Positions 8,840-18,045 of a stretch of 64,000 nt of DNA are shown piece by piece. The notes under the pieces are model-generated. The model was not told the DNA's origin. It searched no databases and saw only the letters and a program-made list of their open reading frames with translations. The stretch is from JBDHTQ01 sp039808765 (lineage in GTDB: Bacteria > Pseudomonadota > Alphaproteobacteria > UBA2400). The stretch lies in contig JBDHTQ010000004.1 of NCBI GenBank assembly GCA_039808765.1, positions 1 to 64,000 on the forward strand. The letters are read 5' to 3'. The translations under genes were made by a program, and so were the position numbers. The stretch's first letter is position 1. Each line of letters begins with the position of its first letter.

Positions 8840-10822
8840 ATGGCCACCCCCCTCAATGATGATGAAGCAATCGACGCTGGGCGGGTTATGTTGTCTCAAT
8901 TGTTTGGCCGCGACGGGCCGAGCGAGGGGGTGGTTGGACAACTCCATGATATATTGCAGCATATGCTGGCCATATACAGCAGCGCATTTTTGCTTCTTGC
9001 GGGTTTTATCATTCTTTTTCATATTATTTTTGCTGTGGCTGAGACAGCGCAGACCGGTAAAATTATGGGTGGACGCATGGATCCAGTTTGGGGGCCGATG
9101 CGGATGGTATTGGTGATTGGGTTGCTGGTGCCTTTGGGGGGGATGAACAGCGGTCAGTATGGTATAATGTATCTTGCCGAATGGGGATCTGGAATCGCAG
9201 CTAAGCTTTGGCAGGAAACTAGAGATCAGGCGGATTTTTTAAAACCTGTCCTGAGTTTGCCCAAGCCGCCGTCAGCTTTGCCTTTGGTTCAGGCGTTGGT
9301 GATTCGCGATATTTGTGAAATTTATACCACGCGGTTGGCTCAACAAATTGAAGAGCAAAAAGCCAAGCAAGCCAAAGAGGGCCAAGCTCAACCCAATGTG
9401 CCCGTACAAAAAAACCTTATTCAAGCCGTAAAGGCGCAACCGCTTAAAAAAAATGCGGATGGTTCTGCAACGCAGTCATATGGCTGGAGTGAACGTCCGT
9501 ATTTTTGCGGAGCAGTGACTTATTTTGAAAGTGATGAAGATAAAAATCTCAATCCATATTTCTTTATCGAAAAAGCGCACTTCGACGCGTACATGTATCT
9601 GGACAGAACATTAGAGACGACGGCTGTTGACTATGTCGCCCAAATAGCCGGTCAAGCCAATCCATCGATCGGGTCATTGCAACGGGTTGCTGATCGTTAT
9701 GAAGAAATTGTTCAAGAGGCTTTGAGTGAAGAGTATCAACAAATCCTCCTTTCAAAAGTGGCCACCATGCGTACGCAAGCAGCACCCGCTGGCTGGATGG
9801 CTGCGCCAAGGGTTTTGAGTGATTTAATGCAGCTTAATACGGGTGTTTTGACGGCTATTTCATCACTTCCGCTTATTGACGCGCCTGAGGTTTTGCTTGA
9901 TCCACCGTTGCCGCCGAATGGTAAAAAGTCAATAGAAGAAACCGCTGAATATTACATCTATAGCGCACTTGATCATGTGCAATCATCGTGGAAGGAAAGC
10001 GCGCCTATTACGCTAAACGCCGGACATGGGTTGAGCGATTTTACTCATGCCTTAGAGTATACAATCTCTTATGCGCGCATGACAGGAGAAGAGGGCACCA
10101 CAGCGCATAAAATTCGTGCGTTGCGGGAGATGATGCCCTACGATTTTTTTGATATCACAGTATTGCAAAAAGATAGCCCGTTGGTGTCATTGCCAAAAAT
10201 TGGACTCTATTTACAAAGCAAGGCTTTGCAGTTGTTGGCCAGTGCAGGTGTTATGCGTGATATTGGCGACATCGCATCACCTTTTGCGACGTTGTTGTGT
10301 GGCTTTGGGTGGATTGCGTATGGGGTTAGTTTTATCATTATGCTTTTGTTGCCGCTCATCCCGTTGGTGCGATTCATGATTGGCGTACTGACATGGATGT
10401 TGCAAGTTTTGGAAGGGGTAATCTCGTTGCCTCTCATTGCAATTGCGCACCTGCGCATGAGTGATCATGGATTGATCAACCAAAGCGCATTGTGGGGGTA
10501 TGTTCTAATTCTTAAAATTGTTCTGCGTCCGCCATTGATGATCATAGGTTTTGTTGGTGGATTGATCATTTTTTTAATCGCATTAGGTCTTATCAACCCG
10601 CTTTTTGCCTTTTTGCTTACCTTGACAACAAGTTCGGGACAATTTGCTGCTTTATGGTCGCTTGCATTGTGGGTTCTCTATGGTTTAATGGCTTTAGCTG
10701 TGGCCAATGCCTGTTTTAAACTTATTGATGTCTTGCCGGAAAAAGTTTTGATTTGGGCAGCATTTATTCCTTCGGCATTTAACAAGCCCACATCAAGCGC
10801 ATCGCTTCCCGCCAATAATTGA
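8840..10822 (+). CDS. DotA/TraY-family inner-membrane protein (copy 1, short form)
   Basis: This 660-residue polytopic membrane protein belongs to the DotA (Dot/Icm) / TraY (IncI1 plasmid) family of type IVB secretion. A transmembrane segment lies at about 46-66 and a second at 87-100, bracketing a loop with GGRMDPVWGPMRMV that matches GGRQMNQVWAPIRLV in the larger paralogue at 28.3 kb. A hydrophilic, presumably periplasmic domain follows (about 105-470). The C-terminal block of several membrane spans (about 479-640) contains LPLIPLVRFMIGVLTWML and IAIAHLRM, also shared with the paralogue. It lacks the N-terminal 180-residue extension of that paralogue. ATG is preceded by GGAGAAG. No icm/dot gene adjoins it; chpT and rodA are the neighbours. 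Family assignment is firm, function inferred. Confidence 0.85.
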   Translation: MATPLNDDEAIDAGRVMLSQLFGRDGPSEGVVGQLHDILQHMLAIYSSAFLLLAGFIILFHIIFAVAETAQTGKIMGGRMDPVWGPMRMVLVIGLLVPLGGMNSGQYGIMYLAEWGSGIAAKLWQETRDQADFLKPVLSLPKPPSALPLVQALVIRDICEIYTTRLAQQIEEQKAKQAKEGQAQPNVPVQKNLIQAVKAQPLKKNADGSATQSYGWSERPYFCGAVTYFESDEDKNLNPYFFIEKAHFDAYMYLDRTLETTAVDYVAQIAGQANPSIGSLQRVADRYEEIVQEALSEEYQQILLSKVATMRTQAAPAGWMAAPRVLSDLMQLNTGVLTAISSLPLIDAPEVLLDPPLPPNGKKSIEETAEYYIYSALDHVQSSWKESAPITLNAGHGLSDFTHALEYTISYARMTGEEGTTAHKIRALREMMPYDFFDITVLQKDSPLVSLPKIGLYLQSKALQLLASAGVMRDIGDIASPFATLLCGFGWIAYGVSFIIMLLLPLIPLVRFMIGVLTWMLQVLEGVISLPLIAIAHLRMSDHGLINQSALWGYVLILKIVLRPPLMIIGFVGGLIIFLIALGLINPLFAFLLTLTTSSGQFAALWSLALWVLYGLMALAVANACFKLIDVLPEKVLIWAAFIPSAFNKPTSSASLPANN

Positions 10823-10894
10823 GCTAATCTATGATCAGCCATTAATTATCGCATGACGCTTGCACCTTAAGACAAGTTTTGGCAGGGTGGGGTC

Positions 10895-12049
10895 ATGTTT
10901 GATCTTTTATCGCTTTTTGGAAACCGCAATGAGATGGGATGGAAAGAAAAACTTTCCCACCTCAATTGGGGGCTGGTGTTGCTCGTTTGGTCGATTGCTG
11001 CAATTGGTATTCTTTTGCTTTTTTCGGCAGGTGGTGGGAGCTGGGACCCGTGGGCGAAAAAGCATGCTCTGCGCTTTTTTTTCGGATTAGGGGTAATGTT
11101 GGTGGTGGCGCTGATTGATCTTCGCTTCTGGTTGCGCATTGCTTACCCGCTTTATATTGCGACGATGGTCTTGCTGGTCATTGTTGAGATTATGGGCCAC
11201 ATTGGCATGGGGGCGCAACGCTGGATTGCGATTGGCGGTTTTGTTGTTCAGCCCTCTGAATTAATGAAAATTGCGCTCACCCTGGCTTTGGCCCGTTATT
11301 TTCACGCTGTGCCGGTTGAGCATTTACGGCGTCCACTCTATTTAATTCCGCCGCTTGTGTTGATCCTGATGCCGGTGGGCATGGTGCTTTTGCAGCCGAA
11401 CTTGGGAACGGCAATGTTGCTGATTTTGGGAGGGGCAATGTTGTTTTTTAGTGCAGGCGTACCATGGTGGTTTTTTATAGGCGGGGCCTCGCTGGCTGTA
11501 GCGGCTATTCCAGTAGTATGGAGTTTTATGCATGGTTATCAAAAAGAGCGGGTTATGACATTTCTTAATCCTGAGGCCGACCCGTTGGATGCGGGTTATA
11601 ATATCATTCAATCCAAAATCGCGTTTGGATCGGGTGGGGTGTTTGGTAAGGGATTTCTGCATGGGTCGCAAAGCCAGTTGGCGTTTTTGCCTGAAAAACA
11701 TACTGATTTTATTTTTGTGGTACTGGCAGAGGAGTTTGGTTTGTTTGGCGGGTTGATTTTGCTGGCGCTTTACACAGGTGTGATCGCATATGGTTTTCAC
11801 ATTGCACTGACATCACGCAATCAGTTTGGGCGACTGGTTGCATTAGGGGTTAGTTGTACGTTGTTTTTATATGTTCTCGTCAACATTTCGATGATAACAG
11901 GGCTTATTCCTGTGGTGGGGATACCGCTGCCGTTGGTCTCGTATGGGGGTACTGCAACGTTGACGATGTTGATTGGTGTGGGACTTTTGTTATGCGTGGC
12001 GGTTCATCGTGAGGTGAGATTATCAAAAAGCGGCCTTTCTGAATGGTAA
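10895..12049 (+). CDS. rodA: Rod-shape SEDS peptidoglycan glycosyltransferase RodA
   Basis: RodA polymerises glycan strands for cell elongation together with PBP2. The 384-residue protein has about ten membrane spans. SEDS hallmarks are GAQRWIAIGGFVVQPSELMKIA (about 107-129), LLQPNLGTA, and the C-terminal GLIPVVGIPLPLVSYGGTATL. The FtsW/RodA invariant Asp is in KHTDFIF (about 270). The N-terminus (KLSHLNWGLV...AAIGILLLFSAGG) matches RodA more than FtsW. The ATG follows an AGGGTGGGG ribosome binding site. The usual mrdA (PBP2) neighbour is absent immediately upstream; the gene sits after the DotA-like gene with a 72-bp gap. Confidence 0.9.
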   Translation: MFDLLSLFGNRNEMGWKEKLSHLNWGLVLLVWSIAAIGILLLFSAGGGSWDPWAKKHALRFFFGLGVMLVVALIDLRFWLRIAYPLYIATMVLLVIVEIMGHIGMGAQRWIAIGGFVVQPSELMKIALTLALARYFHAVPVEHLRRPLYLIPPLVLILMPVGMVLLQPNLGTAMLLILGGAMLFFSAGVPWWFFIGGASLAVAAIPVVWSFMHGYQKERVMTFLNPEADPLDAGYNIIQSKIAFGSGGVFGKGFLHGSQSQLAFLPEKHTDFIFVVLAEEFGLFGGLILLALYTGVIAYGFHIALTSRNQFGRLVALGVSCTLFLYVLVNISMITGLIPVVGIPLPLVSYGGTATLTMLIGVGLLLCVAVHREVRLSKSGLSEW

Positions 12050-12173
12050 GTGTCTGTGTGACATGTGAACAGGAGGCCATAACGTACAAATGAGTCTCCA
12101 AACATGGCAGAACGTTAGGCGCGACGGCTTGTCCGACTAGACAGAACGGCTAAAAAGCGGCACACTGCCGCAA

Positions 12174-12998
12174 ATGATTGACCGGCGGCTTTTGATCAAA
12201 ATTATGGGCTTGGGCGTGTTGGGAGCGATGCTTCCGACCGGCTCTGTGCTGGCGGGTGTGCCGATGCCAAAAGCCAAGCCGAATTTTTCTGCTGGGGTCG
12301 ATGAAAAACCGCTGGAGAAACGCCACCCCATCCTCATGCTGGATGCGGGGCATGGCGGCAAAGACCCCGGCGCAATCGGGATAAGTGGGACACATGAAAA
12401 AAATGTGACACTTGATCTTGTGAACAAAATTGCCGCCCAATTAAAAGATCGTGTCGATGTGCGCTTAACGCGATATGATGACCGTTTTCTTGCTTTACCG
12501 GAACGTGTGGCCTTGGCACGGAATGCACAGGCAGATTTGTTTATTTCCATCCATGCAGACAGTGCCCCTGATGGGGATGCGCGTGGCCTATCGGTGTACA
12601 CGCTCTCGGATCAAGCGTCAGATGGTTTGGCGAGCCGTATTGCTGAAGGAGAAAATCTTGTTGATCAGCGATACGGTGCCAACATGCATGCCAATGCGGC
12701 CATTGCTGACATTCTTTATGATTTAGCCGCACGGCAAACAATTACTGCTTCACGGTTTGCCAAAGAAGCTTTGGTGCAAGGGGTGCACCGTGACATTCGC
12801 TTGTTACCGCAGCCTGAACGATCGGCAAATTTTGCGGTTTTACGCGCCCCGGATGTGCCATCGCTCTTGATTGAAACCGGTTTTTTATCTAACCATGAAG
12901 ATGAAAAAATCTTGGCCGATGCGGCGGCCCGGCAAAACATCGCGGCAAGTCTCGCGCGGGAAATTGACCAGATTCTGCATAGTTCTCATTTTGTGTAA
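12174..12998 (+). CDS. N-acetylmuramoyl-L-alanine amidase (AmiA/AmiC type), probably Tat-exported
   Basis: This zinc amidase cleaves the amide between MurNAc and L-Ala in peptidoglycan, typically at division. The 274-residue protein starts with a twin-arginine-like leader (MIDRRLLIK followed by a hydrophobic stretch ending near ALAG-like SVLAG); E. coli AmiA and AmiC also use the Tat route. The Amidase_3 domain runs from about 55 to 270, with zinc ligands in LDAGHGGKDPG, EKN (Glu after GTH) and FISIHAD, and the catalytic Glu in LLIETGFLSN. No AMIN domain is present. The start has only a weak ribosome binding site, so its exact position is uncertain; the RR motif supports it. Confidence 0.88.
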   Translation: MIDRRLLIKIMGLGVLGAMLPTGSVLAGVPMPKAKPNFSAGVDEKPLEKRHPILMLDAGHGGKDPGAIGISGTHEKNVTLDLVNKIAAQLKDRVDVRLTRYDDRFLALPERVALARNAQADLFISIHADSAPDGDARGLSVYTLSDQASDGLASRIAEGENLVDQRYGANMHANAAIADILYDLAARQTITASRFAKEALVQGVHRDIRLLPQPERSANFAVLRAPDVPSLLIETGFLSNHEDEKILADAAARQNIAASLAREIDQILHSSHFV

Positions 12999-13010
12999 GG
13001 AGTATCGACG

Positions 13011-13613
13011 ATGAAAAAGTACTTTGGGTTAACCCTCGTTTTATCTTCCCTGTTGGTGACGGGTTGCGTACCCGCTGCGATCGTGGGGGGCGGTGCGTAT
13101 GCCGTTAGCGAGGGCACCTCTGAGCGCGGTCTTGGGGGGGCATTTACCGATACCGAGATTCGTCTCGACATCAATAAAAAGTGGTGGAATTCAGATGCTG
13201 ATATCAGCAAACGTCTTTCTTTAACTGTAACAGAAGGCCGTGTACTGATTACCGGTGTAGCGCGCAACCTTGAGCAGAAAATGATGGCCTCGAAATTAGC
13301 GTGGGAAGTAAAAGGCGTGAAGGAAGTGATCAACGAAGCGACCGCCGATTCAACCACCATGACGACCGGCAGCTATGCCAAAGATACATGGATTACAACA
13401 AAATTACGCTCGATCATGCTATTTGATGGTGATGTGGCTGGCCGCAATTATACCATCGAAACTGTGAATGGTGTTGTTTATCTGATGGGGTATGCGCGCA
13501 ATCAAACCGAGCTGGATCGCGTTACCAATCATGCTAGCACATTGAGTGGTGTGCAGCGCGTGGTTTCATATGTGCGTGTTGGTAATGAACCGGTGGAACA
13601 AAAGAAATCGTAA
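13011..13613 (+). CDS. BON-domain outer-membrane lipoprotein (DolP/OsmY-like)
   Basis: The 200-residue protein begins with a lipoprotein signal whose lipobox is LVTGC (Cys19). Two BON domains follow, at about 48-115 (containing VTEGRVLITGVARN) and 120-190 (containing TVNGVVYLMGYARNQTE), the spacing seen in DolP, an outer-membrane lipoprotein that binds anionic phospholipid and supports envelope integrity. A strong AAGGAG site lies 7-8 bases before the ATG, 12 bp after the amidase stop, so the two are likely co-transcribed. DolP is functionally linked to cell-wall amidase activation in E. coli, which fits this neighbour. Family is clear, precise role inferred. Confidence 0.88.
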   Translation: MKKYFGLTLVLSSLLVTGCVPAAIVGGGAYAVSEGTSERGLGGAFTDTEIRLDINKKWWNSDADISKRLSLTVTEGRVLITGVARNLEQKMMASKLAWEVKGVKEVINEATADSTTMTTGSYAKDTWITTKLRSIMLFDGDVAGRNYTIETVNGVVYLMGYARNQTELDRVTNHASTLSGVQRVVSYVRVGNEPVEQKKS

Positions 13614-13668
13614 TCATTTGCCGACATGCTGTGCACGGCGTTAACCCATTCAATGAGGGGGCTGAAGA

Positions 13669-14091
13669 ATGGCAAAAATTTTAATCGTTGAAGGGGAGGA
13701 CCTTGTTCGCGAAAAGCTTACGTTTGGGCTTGAAGAACGCGGACATGAAGTAACAGGCGCGCATGATGGTCAAGAAGCGATTGATATTTTGGGAAGTCAT
13801 CAGTTTAATTTGGTGGTGACTGCTGTTTTAATGGAAAGAGTGGATGGGATTCAGCTCCTTTCGTGGCTTGAAACACGAACAGATCGACCGCCTGTGATCG
13901 CAATCTCGTCGGGACATCCCGATATTCCTGCTCATATGTCACTCTTGCTTGCAAAAACCTATACGCCAGAAACGCTGGAAAAACCGATTAATGAAGAAGC
14001 CTTTTTCGCGCTTGTCGAAAAATTGATTAACGATGAAAAAGAGAAATTAGCACAATCTGAAGCGCCGCGATCGTCCGATCTTGCGCTTTAA
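13669..14091 (+). CDS. Receiver-like protein lacking the phospho-acceptor aspartate
   Basis: This 140-residue protein is a stand-alone receiver-fold protein. Its sequence aligns over the whole length with CheY-type receivers, but key positions have changed. The segment that normally reads TDxxMPxMDG is TAVLMERVDG, so the acceptor Asp is Ala52. The acidic pocket VDDE is VEGED, so one or both metal-binding Asp residues are altered. The late Lys is retained in LEKPI. It is therefore unlikely to be phosphorylated by the usual route and probably acts as a pseudo-receiver. A polar tail of about 20 residues follows the domain. It sits 55 bp after the BON lipoprotein, with its own GAGGGG site. Its partner is unknown. 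Confidence 0.8.
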   Translation: MAKILIVEGEDLVREKLTFGLEERGHEVTGAHDGQEAIDILGSHQFNLVVTAVLMERVDGIQLLSWLETRTDRPPVIAISSGHPDIPAHMSLLLAKTYTPETLEKPINEEAFFALVEKLINDEKEKLAQSEAPRSSDLAL

Positions 14092-14206
14092 TCCACACCA
14101 ACCATTTTGAGTTTCTCAATCTCGAGGGGGTGCGTAGCGAGCGGTGGTATGCACTCATCTTCGCTTGTTCCGCTTGATGCACATTATGTTTTATACCCTT
14201 CGAGCG

Positions 14207-14302
14207 CAAATCCCGAAAAGATGGGATCAAAAGAGACCATCTTTGACGGCGTATTTGCGTTAAAGAATAAAACGAGCGCGTCTGCCTTAGGGGGCGCGCT
14301 CT
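14207..14302. repeat. Structured intergenic repeat, copy 1
   Basis: About 90 bp here match a second copy at 20.9-21.0 kb: aligned landmarks are AAATCCC, AAAGATGG, GAGACC, TCTTTGACG, GTATT, GCGTTAAA and AAACGAGCGCGTCT. It ends in a hairpin whose stem is GAGCGCG / CGCGCTC, extended by T-G and C-G pairs. In copy 2 the same stem keeps pairing with different bases, which suggests selection on structure. The hairpin ends next to the stop codon of gyrB (minus strand) and could also act as a transcript end between convergent genes, although there is no T-run. Confidence 0.7.
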
Positions 14303-16760
14303 AAACGTCCAAATTGCTCACACTCAGAGCGTTTTCAACAATGAAGTCGCGTCTGGGTTCCACAATATCACCCATTAAGGTTGAAAACAAAATTTCAGCC
14401 TGCTCAGCCTGCTTAACCTTCACTTGCACCAACGTGCGCTTGGTGGGGTCAAGTGTGGTTTCCCACAGTTGCTCCGGGTTCATTTCTCCAAGACCTTTGT
14501 AACGTTGAATCGTTAAACCACGACGCCCCTGCACCAAGACATGCTCCAATAAATCAAGTGGACCTGTGACGGCCAGCGGCGATCCTTCTTGGAACGTTAG
14601 GTAAGCAGGCTGGGCATAAAGGCGGGCCAGCTCGTTACTCTGAGCTTCAATCTTGCGGGCCTCGCCACTCTTCAGCAAATCAATATCAATGGCGACACGC
14701 TCAGGCACGCCGCGCAACACACGTTGAAACAGGAAGCCGTTGTCTTCGTCAAAGGAGCCGTGCCAAGCAACAGCGGGATCATTTTTGCCTTCCAGTGTAT
14801 CCAAGCGTTTAGCAATCCGTTCTGCAGTTTGTTGTGCTTGAACGGGATTTGTAATGAGTGCACTTAAGAAGGCCTGTTCAATGGCTGCTTGCTCGACAAC
14901 CGTTTGATTGCCAACGCGATCAGCGATGGCTTTAAGCGAGGCATCAACGGTGCGGGCTTGCTCAATCTGGCTGCGCAAATCATCCCCTGAAAGACTTGAT
15001 CCGCCCTCAATCGCAAGCGTTGCTGTATCCGCTGCTTGATTGATGAGGTAAGCCGTGAATTCGCGATCATCAAGCAGGTATTTTTCCATTTTATTGCGGG
15101 CGATGCGATAAAGTGGTGGCTGAGCAATGTAGAGATATCCCCGCTCAATAATTTCGGGCATTTGGCGATAAAAGAAAGTGAGCAGTAGCGTGCGAATATG
15201 GCTTCCGTCGACGTCGGCGTCAGTCATGATGACGATCTTGTGATAGCGCAATTTTTCAATATTGAACTCATCACGGCCAATGCCGGTGCCGAGGGCCGTA
15301 ATCAGTGTGCCGATTTCAGCTGAGGAAAGCATTTTGTCAAAGCGGGCGCGCTCAACATTTAAAATCTTTCCTTTTAGCGGTAGAATTGCCTGGGTGGCGC
15401 GGGCGCGGCCTTGCTTTGCTGAGCCGCCCGCAGAATCTCCCTCAACGATAAAGAGTTCTGAAAGTGCGGGGTCGCGTTCCTGACAATCGGCAAGTTTGCC
15501 GGGCAGGGAAGCAATATCAAGCGCTCCTTTGCGACGGGTGAGTTCACGTGCGCGTCGTGCGGCTTCGCGGGCATTCGCGGCTTCCACAATTTTAGAGATA
15601 ATCCGTTTCGCATCAGCTGGGCTTTCTTCCAACCATTCACTGAGCTTTTCTGAGACGGCATTTTCCACAACGGGCCGAACTTCAGAACTGACTAATTTAT
15701 CTTTCGTTTGGCTTGAGAACTTGGGATCAGGAACTTTAACAGAGAGAACACAAGTTAAACCCTCGCGCGAGTCTTCACCAGTCAGATCGACTTTTTCCTT
15801 TTTGCTTAAGCCGCCTTCCTCGACATATTTATTGATGCAGCGGGTAAGAGCTGCACGAAAGCCTTGCAAGTGCGTTCCGCCATCGCGTTGTGGGATATTG
15901 TTGGTAAAGCAAAGCGTATTTTCGTGATATCCATCATTCCACTGCATGGCTACGCCCACAGTGATGCCTTCTTTTTCGAGCATGAAGGAGATAGGTTTGT
16001 GCAGAGCTGTTTTGCTGCGGTCCAGCCATACTGCAAAGGCTTCAAGTCCGCCTTCGTAATGTAATTCAACCGCTTTGGGTTCAACCCCGCGCTCGTCACG
16101 CAGAATGAGATGTACACCGGAATTTAAAAAGGCGAGCTCGCGCAGACGATGTTCAAGCGTGGTAAAATCAAACTCCCGATTTTTGAAAGTCTCAATCGCC
16201 GGAAGGAACGTTACCTCTGTTCCTGAGCGGTGGGGTGCCTCTCCCATTTCTTTGAGTGGGCCTTGGCTTTCTCCGTGAGCGAAGGTCATGAACCATTCTT
16301 TACTGTTGCGCCAGATACGCAAGGCTAACTGTTCGGAGAGTGCATTGACCACGCTCACCCCCACGCCGTGCAAACCGCCAGAAACTTTATAAGAGTTTTG
16401 GTCGAATTTACCACCTGCATGAAGCTGGGTCATGATGACTTCAGCCGCAGAAACGCCTTCTTCTTTGTGAATGTCTACAGGGATACCGCGTCCGTTATCG
16501 CTGACCGTGCAGGATCCGTTAGCATTTAAAACAACTTCAACGCGACTGGCATATCCGGCCAGAGCTTCGTCAATGGCGTTATCCACCACTTCAAACACCA
16601 TGTGATGCAAGCCTGATCCGTCATCGGTATCGCCGATGTACATCCCCGGGCGTTTGCGAACTGCATCAAGGCCTCGCAAGACCTTAATGGAATCGGCGCC
16701 ATAACTGCTTTGCGCTTCTTCTGTGGCGGATGTTGATGGGGACAGAGCTTCTTGCGTCAT
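14301..16760 (-). CDS. gyrB: DNA gyrase subunit B
   Basis: GyrB is the ATPase subunit of gyrase, which introduces negative supercoils. From the chosen ATG it has 819 residues; this start follows a GAGG site at about 7 bases and leaves 22 bp to the recF stop, while a longer frame would run into recF. The GHKL ATPase shows DNAIDEA, SDNGRGIPVD and GGLHGVGVSVVNAL. The TOPRIM domain shows IVEGDSAGGSAKQGR and MTDADVDGSHIRTLLL. The C-terminal motif RYKGLGEMNPEQLWETTLDP is typical of GyrB. The insert of roughly 170 residues between TOPRIM and the C-terminal motif is the one common in proteobacterial GyrB. It is followed convergently by the structured repeat. Confidence 0.97.
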   Translation of the reverse strand: MTQEALSPSTSATEEAQSSYGADSIKVLRGLDAVRKRPGMYIGDTDDGSGLHHMVFEVVDNAIDEALAGYASRVEVVLNANGSCTVSDNGRGIPVDIHKEEGVSAAEVIMTQLHAGGKFDQNSYKVSGGLHGVGVSVVNALSEQLALRIWRNSKEWFMTFAHGESQGPLKEMGEAPHRSGTEVTFLPAIETFKNREFDFTTLEHRLRELAFLNSGVHLILRDERGVEPKAVELHYEGGLEAFAVWLDRSKTALHKPISFMLEKEGITVGVAMQWNDGYHENTLCFTNNIPQRDGGTHLQGFRAALTRCINKYVEEGGLSKKEKVDLTGEDSREGLTCVLSVKVPDPKFSSQTKDKLVSSEVRPVVENAVSEKLSEWLEESPADAKRIISKIVEAANAREAARRARELTRRKGALDIASLPGKLADCQERDPALSELFIVEGDSAGGSAKQGRARATQAILPLKGKILNVERARFDKMLSSAEIGTLITALGTGIGRDEFNIEKLRYHKIVIMTDADVDGSHIRTLLLTFFYRQMPEIIERGYLYIAQPPLYRIARNKMEKYLLDDREFTAYLINQAADTATLAIEGGSSLSGDDLRSQIEQARTVDASLKAIADRVGNQTVVEQAAIEQAFLSALITNPVQAQQTAERIAKRLDTLEGKNDPAVAWHGSFDEDNGFLFQRVLRGVPERVAIDIDLLKSGEARKIEAQSNELARLYAQPAYLTFQEGSPLAVTGPLDLLEHVLVQGRRGLTIQRYKGLGEMNPEQLWETTLDPTKRTLVQVKVKQAEQAEILFSTLMGDIVEPRRDFIVENALSVSNLDV

Positions 16761-16782
16761 TTCTACCTCGATTGGCACCGGC

Positions 16783-17910
16783 TTAATAATATGATTCGGC
16801 AAATGCGTTCCATGCCGGACGGTTTGCTTCATCCCCTAGGTGATAGCACATAATTTGTGGCTTGAGGGGAGTAAAAAGTGATGAATCTGTGCCCGTCATA
16901 AAGACTTGACAAGACAGATTTTCTAAAGCTTCAAAAAGGGCGATTCGGCGAATTTCATCCAAATGAGCGCCAATTTCGTCAAGCAGAAGAATTTGTTGGC
17001 CATGGCGCCGTTCGCGCACACAGGCGGCATGCGCTAACGTAATGCTAATCAGCAAAGCCTTCTGCTCTCCAGTGGAACAAAAGGCGGCGGGCATGTTTTT
17101 TTCGCGATGCCACGCCAACATATCGCTGCGATGAGGGCCTAAAGAGGTGCTTCCTGTTGTTGTGTCCATCTGCCGTTGATGCTTTAGGGCACTTCTTAGG
17201 CGATCCTCAGCTATCAAAGCGGGGGTGTTTTCCAGCCATGTTTCCACGCCCTCGAGCGCTAAATCCGGTACGGGGAAATCTCCATGGCTTTCTTTCATGC
17301 GCTGTTGCAGGTCTTTTACCAGTGCCCAACGTGCGGCGGCAATGGCAATTCCCTCAGTTGCGAGAATGTGTTCAAGGCCACTCAGCCATGCATCGTTCAT
17401 AATATTTTCTTTTAAAAGACGGTTGCGTTCTGCGAGTGCTTCTTCATAGCGATTGATGCGAGTGTTGTGGCAGGGATCCTGTGCGGTGACCAAGCGGTCT
17501 AAAAAGCGTCGGCGTGTTCCCGGACTTTCTACCCACAGGCGATCCATCGCAGGGGTGAGCCATGTGATAGATAGGTAATCGTGAAAGGCTTGAGGGCTGC
17601 AGCGTGAGCCCTCAATCATCGCAATGCGCCGTTTTGTATCCTCACTTTGTGGGTCGCGTCCAGTGCCGAGCTGTGTGCCATCTTTCATTTGTAATGACAA
17701 TGCCCACGGGCGTGCCGTATAAATATTCTGAAATTCAGACAGTGTCGCGCTTCGCAGACCTCGCCCTGTACCGAATAGGCTAAGCGCTTCAAGAATATTG
17801 GTTTTTCCAGCACCATTTTGACCGATAAAAGCCATCAATCCCCCCTCAAACGCATAATGTTGAGATACATAGCTACGAAAAGCTGTCAGCGTGAGGTTGC
17901 GAAGGGTCAT
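16783..17910 (-). CDS. recF: DNA replication and repair protein RecF
   Basis: RecF is an SMC-like ATPase that helps load RecA at gaps via RecOR. The 375-residue protein has Walker A GQNGAGKTN near the N-terminus, the ABC-type signature STGEQKALLISITLAHA at about 285 and Walker B ILLLDEIGAHLD at about 318. It directly precedes gyrB in the same orientation (22 bp gap), the common recF-gyrB pairing. dnaN, which often precedes recF, is about 3.4 kb away here and separated by umuDC and other genes. Confidence 0.94.
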   Translation of the reverse strand: MTLRNLTLTAFRSYVSQHYAFEGGLMAFIGQNGAGKTNILEALSLFGTGRGLRSATLSEFQNIYTARPWALSLQMKDGTQLGTGRDPQSEDTKRRIAMIEGSRCSPQAFHDYLSITWLTPAMDRLWVESPGTRRRFLDRLVTAQDPCHNTRINRYEEALAERNRLLKENIMNDAWLSGLEHILATEGIAIAAARWALVKDLQQRMKESHGDFPVPDLALEGVETWLENTPALIAEDRLRSALKHQRQMDTTTGSTSLGPHRSDMLAWHREKNMPAAFCSTGEQKALLISITLAHAACVRERRHGQQILLLDEIGAHLDEIRRIALFEALENLSCQVFMTGTDSSLFTPLKPQIMCYHLGDEANRPAWNAFAESYY

Positions 17911-18045
17911 AAATGATGTTAACTCATGTTAAAGAAAGCTTTATTTTAATTGTACGGTTTGCTTTGCTTGAGCGGATTTTTTGATTTTGCCTGCCGCAGT
18001 ATGCTAAAATTTACCCATATTTGCAAACGTTTATAAGGAGCTATA

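Noticed and set aside
12090..12140. Short frame before the amidase gene
   Set aside because: It stops after 16 codons; the AGGAGG upstream is too far from its ATG. Not called as a gene.
14107..14304. Short plus-strand open frame after the receiver-like gene
   Set aside because: It has no ribosome binding site and overlaps the intergenic repeat and the gyrB stop.
17919..17932. CtrA-like TTAA-N6-TTAA in the recF upstream region
   Set aside because: The CtrA consensus needs a seven-base spacer; here it is six, and no other CtrA box was found in expected places.
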